This document shows positions 55,507 through 64,000 of a stretch of DNA of 64,000 nucleotides, in pieces. The number at the start of each line of letters is the position of its first letter. The stretch's first letter is position 1. This stretch comes from Leucaena leucocephala (lineage: Eukaryota; Streptophyta; Magnoliopsida; Fabales; Fabaceae). Below the pieces are notes generated by a model. The model made no database searches. It had not been told where the DNA came from and saw only the letters and a list, made by a program, of their open reading frames with translations. Both the position numbers and the translations under genes were made by a program. Location: the NCBI GenBank assembly GCA_037074615.1, contig CM073551.1, positions 13,887,750 through 13,951,749 of the forward strand, in the 5' to 3' direction.

Positions 55507-56225
55507 GCCAATCCACAACCAGATCTTGAGGTCCAAATCTAGGGATATCATGATTCTTAACTCTGTATCAACCATACCGATGGACTTAGGTCTAGATCCG
55601 TCCTTGATAGCTTGAACTATTTCATTCAGGATACCGAGTCAAATATATAACTGGATATTGAGAATATAAAAAAATATTTAATTAAGATATTCCCCTAATT
55701 AAATATAATAAATTAAATAGAGAATTTAATTTATATAGTATAATCCACATTAATAATATGAGATAATATATTGCATATCATATATTATTCAAATAGAACA
55801 TTTGACCTCATCAACTGAGATTCCAAAGAGATTGTATAAACTGTTGGGATATTTTGTGTTTCTAAAATGTAATGACAAAATTTAGTGACTATAAAAAGAA
55901 AATATAATAATATATAATAAATAAATAAAAATAAAATAAGATATAAAATTTTGAAATTCAGATCAAGCTAAAGATTAACATTTTTTTTTTAAAAAAATTA
56001 TACAGGGTGGAAAGCTAGTTAGTAAAAGCATGTTTGTTGTCTATTTTGGGGTTGTGAGTTGAATTCTTTATATGCTAAAGGGGCGATTTTATTTTTATTT
56101 TAAATCCATGGAAACTAGCTCCAATTGCCTCATGGGGGATTTGGGTATTTTCTTAAAATAAAACAAAGGATACATGGAAAAAACAAGATATTTTTGTCAC
56201 TCCCTTATTTCTCTTTTTTCTATCG
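55507..56225. other. AT-rich sequence with a weak tRNA-like fragment
   Basis: Mostly AT-rich without a gene. At 56012-56075 'AAGCTAGTTAGTAAAAGC' (box-A-like) is followed by 'GGTTGTGAGTTGAATTC' (box-B-like, one base short of GGTTCGAATTC), possibly a worn SINE head. No terminal repeats were found. Confidence 0.3.
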
Positions 56226-56651
56226 GTGAGCATAGAGAGAGAGAGGGAATTTCTGGAAAAAGCGTGTTCCGCCTTCTTGATTACTGAGGATGATTGCCTC
56301 TTTTCTCCTTTCATTGCCGATTTGATCGTCCAAGTCTCGTCCGTCGCAACCCTTTTCCTTTCTTGCTGTTGTCTATGTGTGGTTGTTCTGGGTGGAGCGA
56401 ATTCTTATCTCTGTCAATGTGGTGCCAGAATTGTCGATAACATCTTCTTCCTTTGCTTGAACGACGCTGTGTGCAGAGCTCCGAACTGGTTCTTGGGTGC
56501 TAAGATTGTATATGTATGTACGGATCATTCTCATTTCTTTGCTCTTCATCTCGCTGCTGTGTATGTGTTTGTCTCTTTGTTCTTCTTTGCTACTTTGGTT
56601 TATATGTGTCTTCAGGAGCACGGATATTTCTTCTATTTCTGGTTGCTGTGA
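56226..56651 (+). CDS. Hypothetical 141-codon ORF
   Basis: An open frame from ATG to TGA after a (GA)n run, with no similarity I recognise. The protein would be Cys- and Phe-rich with several hydrophobic stretches ('VVLGGANSYLC', 'FVSLFFFATLVYMCL'). CT-rich DNA can give such frames by chance, and no splice or promoter evidence supports it. It may instead be the transcribed leader of a lost gene or element. Confidence 0.2.
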   Translation: MSIEREREFLEKACSAFLITEDDCLFSPFIADLIVQVSSVATLFLSCCCLCVVVLGGANSYLCQCGARIVDNIFFLCLNDAVCRAPNWFLGAKIVYVCTDHSHFFALHLAAVYVFVSLFFFATLVYMCLQEHGYFFYFWLL

Positions 56652-56699
56652 TGTTTGTAGTAAGAAGGAATTGAAATCTTCTTGTTCCCCTGTAGCTGG

Positions 56700-57898
56700 A
56701 CGTTTAAAATAAGAGTGGAATTTGATAATTATAAATTGGGGTTGTTGTTTTGAGTTAATTTTGAACGTCCATAAGATGTTTGAAAACTCTTTGCAAAAGT
56801 ATTCGGATACTTAAATATGTGTGGTTGATTATTGATGAGTTATGGTGTTGTTTTATGCCTTAATTTGAAATAGACACAAGCTATTTGTTAAAATATATCA
56901 GAGAAAATTGTGTGAATAGATTGTTTAAATTATTAAAATCTTTTATTAAGTTTAAAAAGTTATATATACATAGTTGCTGTGGTGGTTTAGTTTTGGTTGT
57001 TAAATTGAATTATTATTTGAAATTGTGACTATTGTTCAGTGTATTTAGCTTGTCGTTCAGATTAGTTGTTGATTGCTATAAAAAAATAAAAATAATAGTT
57101 ATTAGTAATTAAGTTAATGAAACTAATGAATGAACTGAAAATATTTGTTTTATAATTTGGGAATTAAGTTGGCTTGCTCTTACATTAATCTTTGGAATGT
57201 GTAACATGTTTGTTGAAATGGCAAAAAGTAATGCTTGGATGTTACCTATGATAGTTATGTGATAGCTACATGTTAAATAGTAAAAGGATTTTGTAAATTA
57301 TTAATTAGAGTTTAGGTATAAAAAAATGACAATGGCGTTGCTTTGGGTATTAAGGAATTAAAAAGTAAAAATCTATATAGCAATAATTTTAAGTAGAAGT
57401 AAGTCATATATTTAGAAGAATACTAAATAAATAAATAACGTCTCATGATAATTTTTTTAATGATATTTTAATCACTTCTTGTACTCTTATTAATTTGTGA
57501 CAATTCTTTTAAATATTATTTCATTAAAGTAAATTTATTAAAATTATGTCTTTTAATTATAGATGATTATATATGTTTGAATGAAATAAGAATTTTATTT
57601 ATTTATCTTACTCTAATTTTGATTTTATCAAATAATTATTCATGGAAGTCAAAATAAATTTTTTTAGATGACCTTTTAAATCTTTATTATGAGGTTATTT
57701 GTTATACAATATCCTTTATTAGTTTATATTATCAAAAGAATATTTTTTTTTACTAAAGATAAATTAACCTCAAGTGTGCTTAAAATGTTGTTTGAAAAAC
57801 CTAAATATAGAACATTAGTTATTCTCTGGCACCATTAAGTTTTTTTAAGTGCAAAAATATACATAATCGTTACAAAATGGGACAAAAACACCTGTTCA
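56700..57898. other. AT-rich intergenic stretch
   Basis: No ORF above background, no terminal repeats, no RNA gene recognised. Just upstream of the MIZ1-like pseudogene at 57899. Confidence 0.4.
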
Positions 57899-58690
57899 AT
57901 GTCCCAAGACGTCCGTTACTTCAATTTTGTGGGTCCCACAACCTATTTCTCTCTCCTCTCGGTCACCTCTCTGTCTCCTCGAAACCCTCCTCTCCCTCTC
58001 TTCTCTCACCAGCCTCCTGGTAACGAAGAATCTGAAGCAGCTCCCACTTCAAAATCATCAATCTTAAAAATGATTGAGGAAGAGGAAAACAAGGAAGATA
58101 ATGAAAAGACTCCAGGATCAGCAGCAACATCACAACAACAACAACAAGCTGCAGCAGCATCAAGAAGGAAGCTTCAAGCCATTGCAATCTCAAGGCTTCG
58201 ATCCATTCTCGCCAAGTTTGGTAAGAACCGTTAAAGCCTCCCCTTTGGCTTAGGTCCTAGAGTTGTAGGAACCCTCTTTGGTTATCAACGTGGCCAAGTA
58301 CATTTCGCATTCCAAAAGGAACCCACTTCACACCTGCCTTCTTGATCGAGCTTGCCACACCAATTTAGTGGGATTGTTCGTGAAATGGCATCTGGGTTAG
58401 TTTGAATCGCTCTGGAATGTGACAAAGAGACGAAGGAAGAAGTCAAGAACAACAATAATAATAAAGCTGTGAGATTGCTTGAAGAACCAGTATGGAGGAC
58501 ATACGGCAATAGAAAGAAATGTGGGTTTGCTACAAAAAGAGAATGTGGACCAAAGGAATGCCATATACTGAAAGCTGTGGAGAAAATTTCAATGGGTGCT
58601 GGAGTTTTCCTGCTGAAGCTTTCTACATGATGATAGCAATGGATCTCCAGAGCTCAGCATATACTTGCTCAGAGTCTAGCATCCATGGAA
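57899..58690 (+). pseudogene. MIZ1-like (DUF617) pseudogene
   Basis: An N-terminal low-complexity part (Gln- and Glu-rich) leads to 'KLQAIAISRLRSILAKFGK'. After a TAA at 58232-58234 the same frame gives 'GPRVVGTLFGYQRGQVHFAF', the start of the DUF617 domain of MIZU-KUSSEI1-like proteins, which act in root hydrotropism. Further domain segments appear in shifted frames: 'PAFLIELATPI', 'REMASGLV', 'IALECDK', 'RLLEEPVWRTYGNRKKCGFA' and 'AVEKISMGAGV'. The last block, normally 'SEAFYMM', survives as 'EAFYMM'. At least two frameshifts and two stops plus a deletion near 58615 make it non-functional. Family members are usually single-exon, so a retrocopy cannot be told from a decayed duplicate. Confidence 0.85.
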
Positions 58691-59339
58691 AAAACAACTG
58701 TTTTTTATTCATTAAACTCACTAAAATACCCTAAAAATATATCTAATTCTATTATATTTAATCTTCATCGTACGTCTATTTAATGTTGTCCATTCTATCT
58801 TATCCATCCATTCAATCTAAGTGCATTGATGTGCAGCTGTGCTCCCACAGTGGCACTTTTGTCATTTCATTTTACTCACCTTTTCCAAAAAGCCAAAAGT
58901 TCTTCATACCATACCAAATGGATCATTGTATTTTTTTGTTACAAAAAATATTTGAGAAAAGCATTTTCCTCCCATAATTTTTTCATATATGTACTTTATT
59001 AATTTAGGATCAACCTAGCTCATCCATGTTAACATCGGTCTAATAATCCTTTAAAATTTGTTCGTACTCTTTTTTCTCTCCACCGCGACTATATTAAATT
59101 TGGGTTCAAATTTTGTAATCAAATTATATATGCCTTTTCATATATTACACTAAAAATCTAAAGAATAAATTACATTATATATATTTATATTTATCTATAT
59201 GACCGGAAATGTAAATTTTCTAAACTACAAGTAATCAAAAGCTTAATAATTGTATAGTATTTTTTATTTCCTATATATATTGATGTTATTTTTTAACAAA
59301 ATAAAAATTCAAAATTAGTGTCCAGCTACAGTATTTATT
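58691..59339. other. AT-rich stretch without recognised features
   Basis: No coding similarity, terminal repeat or RNA gene recognised. Confidence 0.4.
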
Positions 59340-59505
59340 TGAGGAGAGGGACGAGTCTTCTCAACGTCAACCCATATTCTCCCATCTCTTTTTTATGACG
59401 AGCAACAAAACCTAAGTGTCTCATTTCTCTCACCGTTTCTTCAACAAACCCAAACAAGAAACATCGCAACAGCCAAATTTCTGAGTTAGGATATAGTTTT
59501 CCCTT
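59340..59505 (+). other. Probable 5' untranslated exon upstream of the movement-protein-like gene
   Basis: CT- and CA-rich text typical of plant leaders, ending at 'ttttccctt|gtatgttcc'. If the GT at 59506 is a donor and the AG at 62851-62852 ('tatttatttcag|ggtc') the acceptor, the intron would be about 75 bp without the CACTA element between them, with a good branch-point sequence 'ttactaatca' at 59552-59561. Inferred from splice signals only. Confidence 0.4.
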
Positions 59506-59579
59506 GTATGTTCCTTAGAACATAACCTATTTGAAGTTTATTAGGATTTTATTACTAATCACACTAAAAAAATAAGGTA

Positions 59580-59960
59580 TTTTGCAGCGATCAAATTTAA
59601 GATTTTATAGCAGTTATAATTGCTGAAAAATATATTTACAACGGTTTAACAAACCTCTGTAAATTTAGGCGCTACAAACATATCTCTAGCGGTTTATGTA
59701 ACTACTGCTCATAACGGTTAAACCGCTACAAATTTTTATAGCAGTTTATATAATTTAGTAGCGGTTATAAAACTGCTATAAATGTATATAAGAATATATC
59801 GGGAAAAAGTTTGTAGTGGTTATGAAACCATTACAAAATCATGCCTAGTTGGAGGAAAATTACAAGGTAAAGAAATATTTTGGAGGTAAATAAAAATTTT
59901 CACATTTGTGCCAAAAGTTTATAGCTGTTATATAACCGCTACAAAATTTCAAATAAGTTT
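59580..59960. repeat. Left subterminal palindromes of CACTA 2
   Basis: Repeated 'tagcggttat' and 'aaccgctacaaa' units, for example 59700-59790, sit in head-to-head pairs. A further pair lies at 60550-60620. Confidence 0.75.
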
Positions 59961-61039
59961 AAAAAAAAAGAATTTTAAGAGTTTGTAAAAAAATTTAAAA
60001 TTCCGTGTAACAGTACTTATAATTATATATATATTTAAATATATGAATTTTTAATACAATGTATATATATGTAGATATATAGATAATGTAACAAATTAGA
60101 TAGATTAAAGTTTTATTGTGGTAATTAAGTTTATTATTTAATTATACAATGTAATTTAATTTAATATATTTTATTTCATGATAAATACTTAAGATATAGA
60201 AAGTGTACAAATTGAACCTAGATAGATAGAAAGTTATCAAAGTAGATGAAAGAAGGTGTACAAGAGAGTTAGAAAGTGGAGAAAATATGAGATAAAATTA
60301 ATTGAATAGATCCAACAATTTATGTAGGAATGACCTGAAAATAATAAATACTCATGTTAATAAAAATAAGTATACAAATATGAAAGAGAAATATGTTTAT
60401 AAATTGATATGATCTTACACCATGTGAAGAAAGAACCAACATAAGGAAAAAATAAGAGAAAACGAGCAGAGAGAACAGCGGAGCAGAGATGGAGCGCACA
60501 AGTGAGAATGAGAGGAGGGAATGTATTTGTAGACACCAGGCACATTTTTATAGCGGTTTATGTTGTTTTGTAGCGGTTATATACTGAAATTTCTTTTGCA
60601 GCAGTTAAACAACCGTTACAAATGTGTATTTCTTCTTTTTTTTAAAAAAAAACTTAATTTTCTTTTATAATTAATTTTTTAGAAGAAACAATGTTACGTT
60701 AAGAATTCAAAGCGTAATAAAAGTCATTCATCGTCATCATCACCTTAGCTGAAAAGAGAATTTTAATAACAAAATATTGTTAGGTTTAATTTATAATCAA
60801 ATTATAATATTTTTTAAATTTAAATGTCAAGTAAATGAGTTTTTAAGTATTTTAGTAATAACAATTGTAAATAAATATTAGGATGAAGATGACACATATC
60901 TAGTAATGGCTAAATTGCCATCACCTTGAGAGAAAAAGTTTTTAAAATTCATCGGTTATAAGGGCTCAATGTTGTAAGCTGTAATATCACCATCATCTAT
61001 ATCAAAAAGATCCCGTGGCTTGAGGTAAACCATCATATT

Positions 61040-61501
61040 CTAATTTTTATATTTCTCGTCCTCTACATAATAAACCCGGTGCTCCTCAAAGGCCATAATG
61101 AATAATTCATCATCTTCAGATTCACCTGTATGAATGAGCCTAGAAAAGTTGACCGTTGTGATGTCTAAGTCATCAATAGTAAGAGATCGTGAAGATATTG
61201 GGTTTATCCAGGAGCACTTGAAGAGAGTTACTATAAAAAGCTGGTAATTTAACTCAACAACGTCAATAAGCTTTCCATAATAAGTGATGCCTTGTATGTC
61301 GCCGTCATTACTGCTAGCATAACTCCTCATCTCAAATGTACCGCAAACCCCATAGTTTTGTGTCAGTAATCCCTGATCACGTGTAACCGTGAAGAACTTG
61401 AACCCGTTAACATTATATGCAATATACCTTCTCGCATGGTCCAATGGATCGAGTGAAAGATTTCTGAATTTGGTTTTGTAAAGTCTATTGTTATTGCACA
61501 T
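61040..61501 (-). pseudogene. Tnp2-type CACTA transposase C-terminal remnant (DUF4216)
   Basis: A 153-codon frame containing 'YNVNGFKFFTVTRD', 'TQNYGVCGTF', 'DIQGITYYGKLIDVVELNY', 'IVTLFKCSWI', 'TTVNFSRLIHTG' and 'HRVYYVEDEKY'. This order matches the DUF4216 region at the C-terminus of plant Tnp2 transposases (usual: VNG.rF.T...TQNSGV; YGVL..I.EL.Y; LFKC.W; VN..R; QV.YV.D). The catalytic domains upstream are missing, so it is a remnant. Confidence 0.8.
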
Positions 61502-62339
61502 TCATCGTGTAAACCAATCAGAAAACTCTCGGTGGACTCTTTTATCAGCCTCAATAGAAGTTCGCCCACGTACTCGTAGCTGGCGCCTGACATGACTTCT
61601 GTACTCCCTATACAATGAAGTATAATTTGTAATCTAAGCGTTAGAGATGAATAAATAGAATTACAAGTATAAAAAGTAGTGTGCATTTAATTTATATATA
61701 TACTTACAGGAGAAAAGATTCAACTTAGCTACAGTTTATCAGAACATGTCTGTGTGCCTGTAGTTTCTCAGTAGGAGTGAGTTTATCATATCAACATATA
61801 AATAAAGTCCAATTTAATGAAAAAATATAATTCAAGAAACAAAATATTAAACTTTGTAAAATATTCCTAATCACAATCCTAATTAACAGATAAAAATATT
61901 CCTAGTCAAACATCACTTTTAAGTCTAACATATTAAAAAAATAAAGTACTCCAACAGGTATTCATAGTCATACAGGTACTTGTAGTACAATTTGTATTCC
62001 TTATTAATAAATAAAAATAAAGTTCAACATATTAAAATATTCCTAGTCAAAAAAGCATTCCTAATCCACCTAACCATATAAACAATGCTAAATAAACAAT
62101 TAAATAATGCTAAAAAAGAAGTTATAATTAAAATATAACTAAATTAAATAAATAACTCAACTTTTTAAATAAATAAACTATGTAAGTAAAATTTCTATTT
62201 GTACCTCAATAGTGGACTAAAATCTCTATATTCGCATCAAGCAAGAGTTCTTATCATAATTTGGCAAAACTTTGCTACTCGCAAACAGCAAAACTTTGAA
62301 ATGAAGGCGTGGGGGTATATGTAGGTTTCTAAAAGCACG

Positions 62340-62830
62340 GTTTTTTGTAGCGATTTTTATATTTGTAGCGATTAATTAAGACAAACTGTTGCAAATATCC
62401 AACGATCTCTAACAAGTTGCGTGGGACTTTGTAGCAGTTATAACCGCTACAAACATGACCCCAGAGCGAAATCAGAACGGCTACTTGTCTCAGGGAAGTC
62501 AACCGTTGCAAAATACAGCATGCGAATAGACATCTTATTAGTTGGGAAGTTTGCAGCGGTTTGTAACCACTACAAACTCCTGGGACTTATCCGTTTGGAT
62601 TTTTGCAGCGGTCTGAACCACTGGAAAATTTTCGCGTGTTGTGGCGCGAATATTAGTAACGATTTGAACTGCTAAAATTTTGTTCCTTCCTTATAGAGCC
62701 AACTCTGTAGTGGTTAAAATCGCTATAAATATCTCCGTTGATACTGTTTACAGTCAAACAACTGCAAATTTACAACGATTCACTTCCAAACGTTACCCTA
62801 ACCGCTGCAGCTTTCAATTTTTTTGTAGTG
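62340..62830. repeat. Right subterminal palindromes of CACTA 2
   Basis: Repeats such as 'tagcagttataaccgctac', 'gcagcggtttgtaaccacta' and 'gtggttaaaatcgctata' reach the right terminus, mirroring the left zone. Confidence 0.75.
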
Positions 62831-62880
62831 TCTCTTTATATATTTATTTCAGGGTCACAAGCTCAAAACCAAGCAGATCC

Positions 62881-63583
62881 ATGGCAGCATCAGTTTCAGT
62901 TTCAGTTTCTGAATCCTTGAGGTCAGTTCTGAAAGATTTCCCAAGTGACTTAGGCAAAGAAAAATATAGCAGAACTCACGTAGCAGAAGAAGATTCTGAT
63001 GAAAACTTTGAAAAGAATATACCCACTGATCAGATCTACAAGGAAACGATGCTTTCTCATCTTAACTTTCTGAGTAACTACAAAGTTAAGTCAGTAAAGA
63101 AAACATTCCCTTTAGAAAACAAACAGCACGATTTATATTTGCTAACAAGAGATGATATAAGAAGGCAGAAGAAAAAATATGACTTTCTGCATATTGGACT
63201 TGTGCAAGCTTATGTTATACCATTTCATCGAAGTGGTCTTGATCACAGAATCTTAGTATGCTTGAGAGATGCGAAATATCCAAACTTGAAAGATTAAGTC
63301 TTAGCAGTGTTAGAGATAAGTTTGTATAATGGTGGAACAAAGTTCAATTGGTTCCCAAATTTCTCATCATCTTTGTCTGATCTTTCAAACTCCAATGGGT
63401 TGGTGATAACTGTGGAGCCTCATGGTCTTTCGGTTAAAGAAGGTTCTCTTATGTTTGGGATTAGCTACAGAATGTGTTATAAACTAATGAAGGGTTCTGT
63501 TGCAGCAAACCACAGTTTGAAAATCCTGTGTTGGTGGTAAAAACTGAGAAGATCAAAGTTCTAGCTCCGATAACTATTAAAAG
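62881..63583 (+). pseudogene. Viral movement-protein-like (30K superfamily) gene, decayed
   Basis: Start chosen at 'MAASVSVSVSESLRSVL', 28 bp after a plausible splice acceptor. The conserved 30K-type core is visible: 'LLTRDDIRRQKKKYDFLHIG', 'LVQAYVIPFHRSGLDHRIL', 'VCLRDAKYPNL', then beyond an in-frame TAA (63295-63297) 'FNWFPNFSSSLSDL', 'VEPHGLSVKEGS' and 'SYRMCYKLMKGS'. Such proteins move viral genomes between plant cells and are common as integrated copies of pararetroviruses or virus-like retroelements. A frame change near 63505 and truncation at 63583 by a copia LTR are further breaks. It is described here only as a broken relic; no RT or coat domain lies beside it. Confidence 0.7.
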
Positions 63584-63804
63584 TGTAAATACAGAGAGCA
63601 AAATGATGTACAAATGCTTATTTTTTCATTCATATGTTGAATACCTATTTATAGATATAATAGGTAACCCTAGATATAATAGGTAACCTTAGATATAATA
63701 GGTAACCCTAGACATTAATTACAATATCATATCAGTATCATATCGTATCCTCTACTAATTACAGAATATTACATATCATATAATATCACTACAATATCTC
63801 TACA
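63584..63804 (-). mobile_element. 3' LTR (about 220 bp) of a minus-strand Ty1-copia element
   Basis: On the minus strand it starts TGTAGAGATATTG at 63804, right after a purine tract, and ends near CTGTATTTACA at 63584. An alternative end at 63545 is possible. It contains three ~19-bp direct repeats 'agatataataggtaaccct' (63653-63713) and a TATAAATA box on the minus strand near 63650. No duplication can be checked because the 5' LTR lies outside the window. Confidence 0.7.
63653..63713. repeat. Three ~19-bp tandem repeats in the copia LTR
   Basis: 'agatataataggtaaccct' repeated three times with one C/T difference in the middle copy; it sits just upstream of the TATA box in the minus-strand LTR, where promoter repeats are common in small copia LTRs. 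Confidence 0.8.
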
Positions 63805-63814
63805 CTCCCCCTCA
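63805..63814 (-). other. Polypurine tract
   Basis: The minus strand reads TTGAGGGGGAG immediately before TGTAGAG of the LTR, overlapping the stop codon of the preceding RNase H frame. Confidence 0.85.
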
Positions 63815-64000
63815 AGTTAGAGCATAGATGTCAATCATACCCAACTTGTTACAAAGATATTCAATCCGAACCCCATTAAGAGCTTTGGTGAGGAGATCGC
63901 CTAGTTGATCACTGGATTGGACATGTCCTGTAGAGATAAAATTTTCCTTGAGCTTGTCTCGGATAAAATGACAGTCGATCTCAATATGTTTCGTGCGTTC
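63812..64000 (-). CDS. Ty1-copia RNase H C-terminus, continuing off the right edge
   Basis: The minus-strand frame reads 'RTKHIEIDCHFIRDKL' (the HIExxxH-type copia RNase H motif), 'GHVQSSDQLGDLLTKALNG' and 'LCNKLGMIDIYALT', then TGA. This is the end of the polyprotein; the rest lies beyond 64000. No internal break is visible in the 60 codons present. Confidence 0.9.
   Translation of the reverse strand, partial: ERTKHIEIDCHFIRDKLKENFISTGHVQSSDQLGDLLTKALNGVRIEYLCNKLGMIDIYALT

Larger units (their letters stand above)
59562..62830 (-). mobile_element. CACTA transposon 2, 3.27 kb
   Basis: Left end CACTAAAAAAATAAGG; right end is the inverse of CACTACAAAAAAATTG. Flanking triplets are TCA and TCT (2 of 3 match), so the duplication is imperfect. 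Both subterminal zones are filled with AGCGGTTATAACCGCT-type palindromes (59580-59960, 60545-60620, 62340-62830). A remnant of the Tnp2 C-terminal region lies on the minus strand at 61040-61501. The rest has no transposase domain, so the element is an internally deleted derivative. Confidence 0.8.

Noticed and set aside
56226..56651. Membrane protein gene
   Set aside because: Hydrophobic stretches come from CT-rich DNA; no homology or gene structure supports it, so only a low-confidence hypothetical is listed.
61363..61686. 107-codon minus-strand ORF overlapping the Tnp2 remnant
   Set aside because: It is in another frame from the DUF4216-like sequence and shows no domain of its own.

Overview
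The window is a repeat-dense stretch of plant nuclear DNA, most likely from a eudicot with a large, retrotransposon-rich genome. The evidence is long nested LTR retrotransposons of plant-specific lineages (Athila-like and Tekay/Del-like Ty3-gypsy; SIRE-like and other Ty1-copia), two CACTA (En/Spm) DNA transposons, plant-style short introns, and a decayed copy of the plant-only MIZ1/DUF617 gene family. I cannot name the species. No intact ordinary host gene is visible.

Layout. (1) 1-3876: minus-strand leader and 5' LTR of a Tekay-like gypsy element running off the left edge. (2) 3877-11365: a minus-strand Athila-like gypsy element with decayed gag C-terminus, protease, RT, RNase H and integrase. 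(3) 11366-27459: a decayed plus-strand SIRE-like copia element split by two insertions. One is a complete 8.7-kb non-autonomous gypsy element (11494-20168) that carries only gag plus a conserved non-coding block. The other is a 3.6-kb solo LTR (21216-24821). (4) 27460-30690: copia remnants, a fold-back element and a tRNA-like SINE fragment. (5) 30690-39130: a chimeric internal-LTR-internal gypsy array whose LTR holds another solo LTR (34704-36347); its left internal region contains a 5S rRNA-derived segment. (6) 40344-45701: a CACTA element with a multi-exon TnpA-like gene, itself sitting inside an older inverted-repeat element. (7) 46370-55501: a very young complete Ty1-copia element with nearly identical 1,964-bp LTRs but a broken polyprotein. 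(8) 55502-64000: mostly AT-rich sequence with a MIZ1-like pseudogene, a second CACTA element that appears to lie in an intron upstream of a viral-movement-protein-like ORF, and a copia element entering from the right edge.

How the parts relate. Target-site duplications give an insertion order: CTCTA (non-autonomous gypsy), AATAA (solo LTR), GTAGA (solo LTR), AATTC (young copia), TAT (CACTA 1). Both the non-autonomous gypsy and the older gypsy array keep gag or protease traces, the last codons of pol and the LTR ends, but lack RT and integrase, so they must have depended on enzymes supplied in trans.

The most unusual signal is a 51-bp (17-codon) tandem repeat built around the palindrome GTCGCGAC. 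It occurs in the LTRs of the young Ty1-copia element and, in related form, in the protease-linker region of the Athila-like Ty3 element, two retroelement classes that should not share such sequence. Looser pairs of the same palindrome also occur in the Athila-like terminal regions. Second in interest are the 5S rRNA-derived segment inside a gypsy element and the CACTA element in the apparent intron of the movement-protein-like gene.
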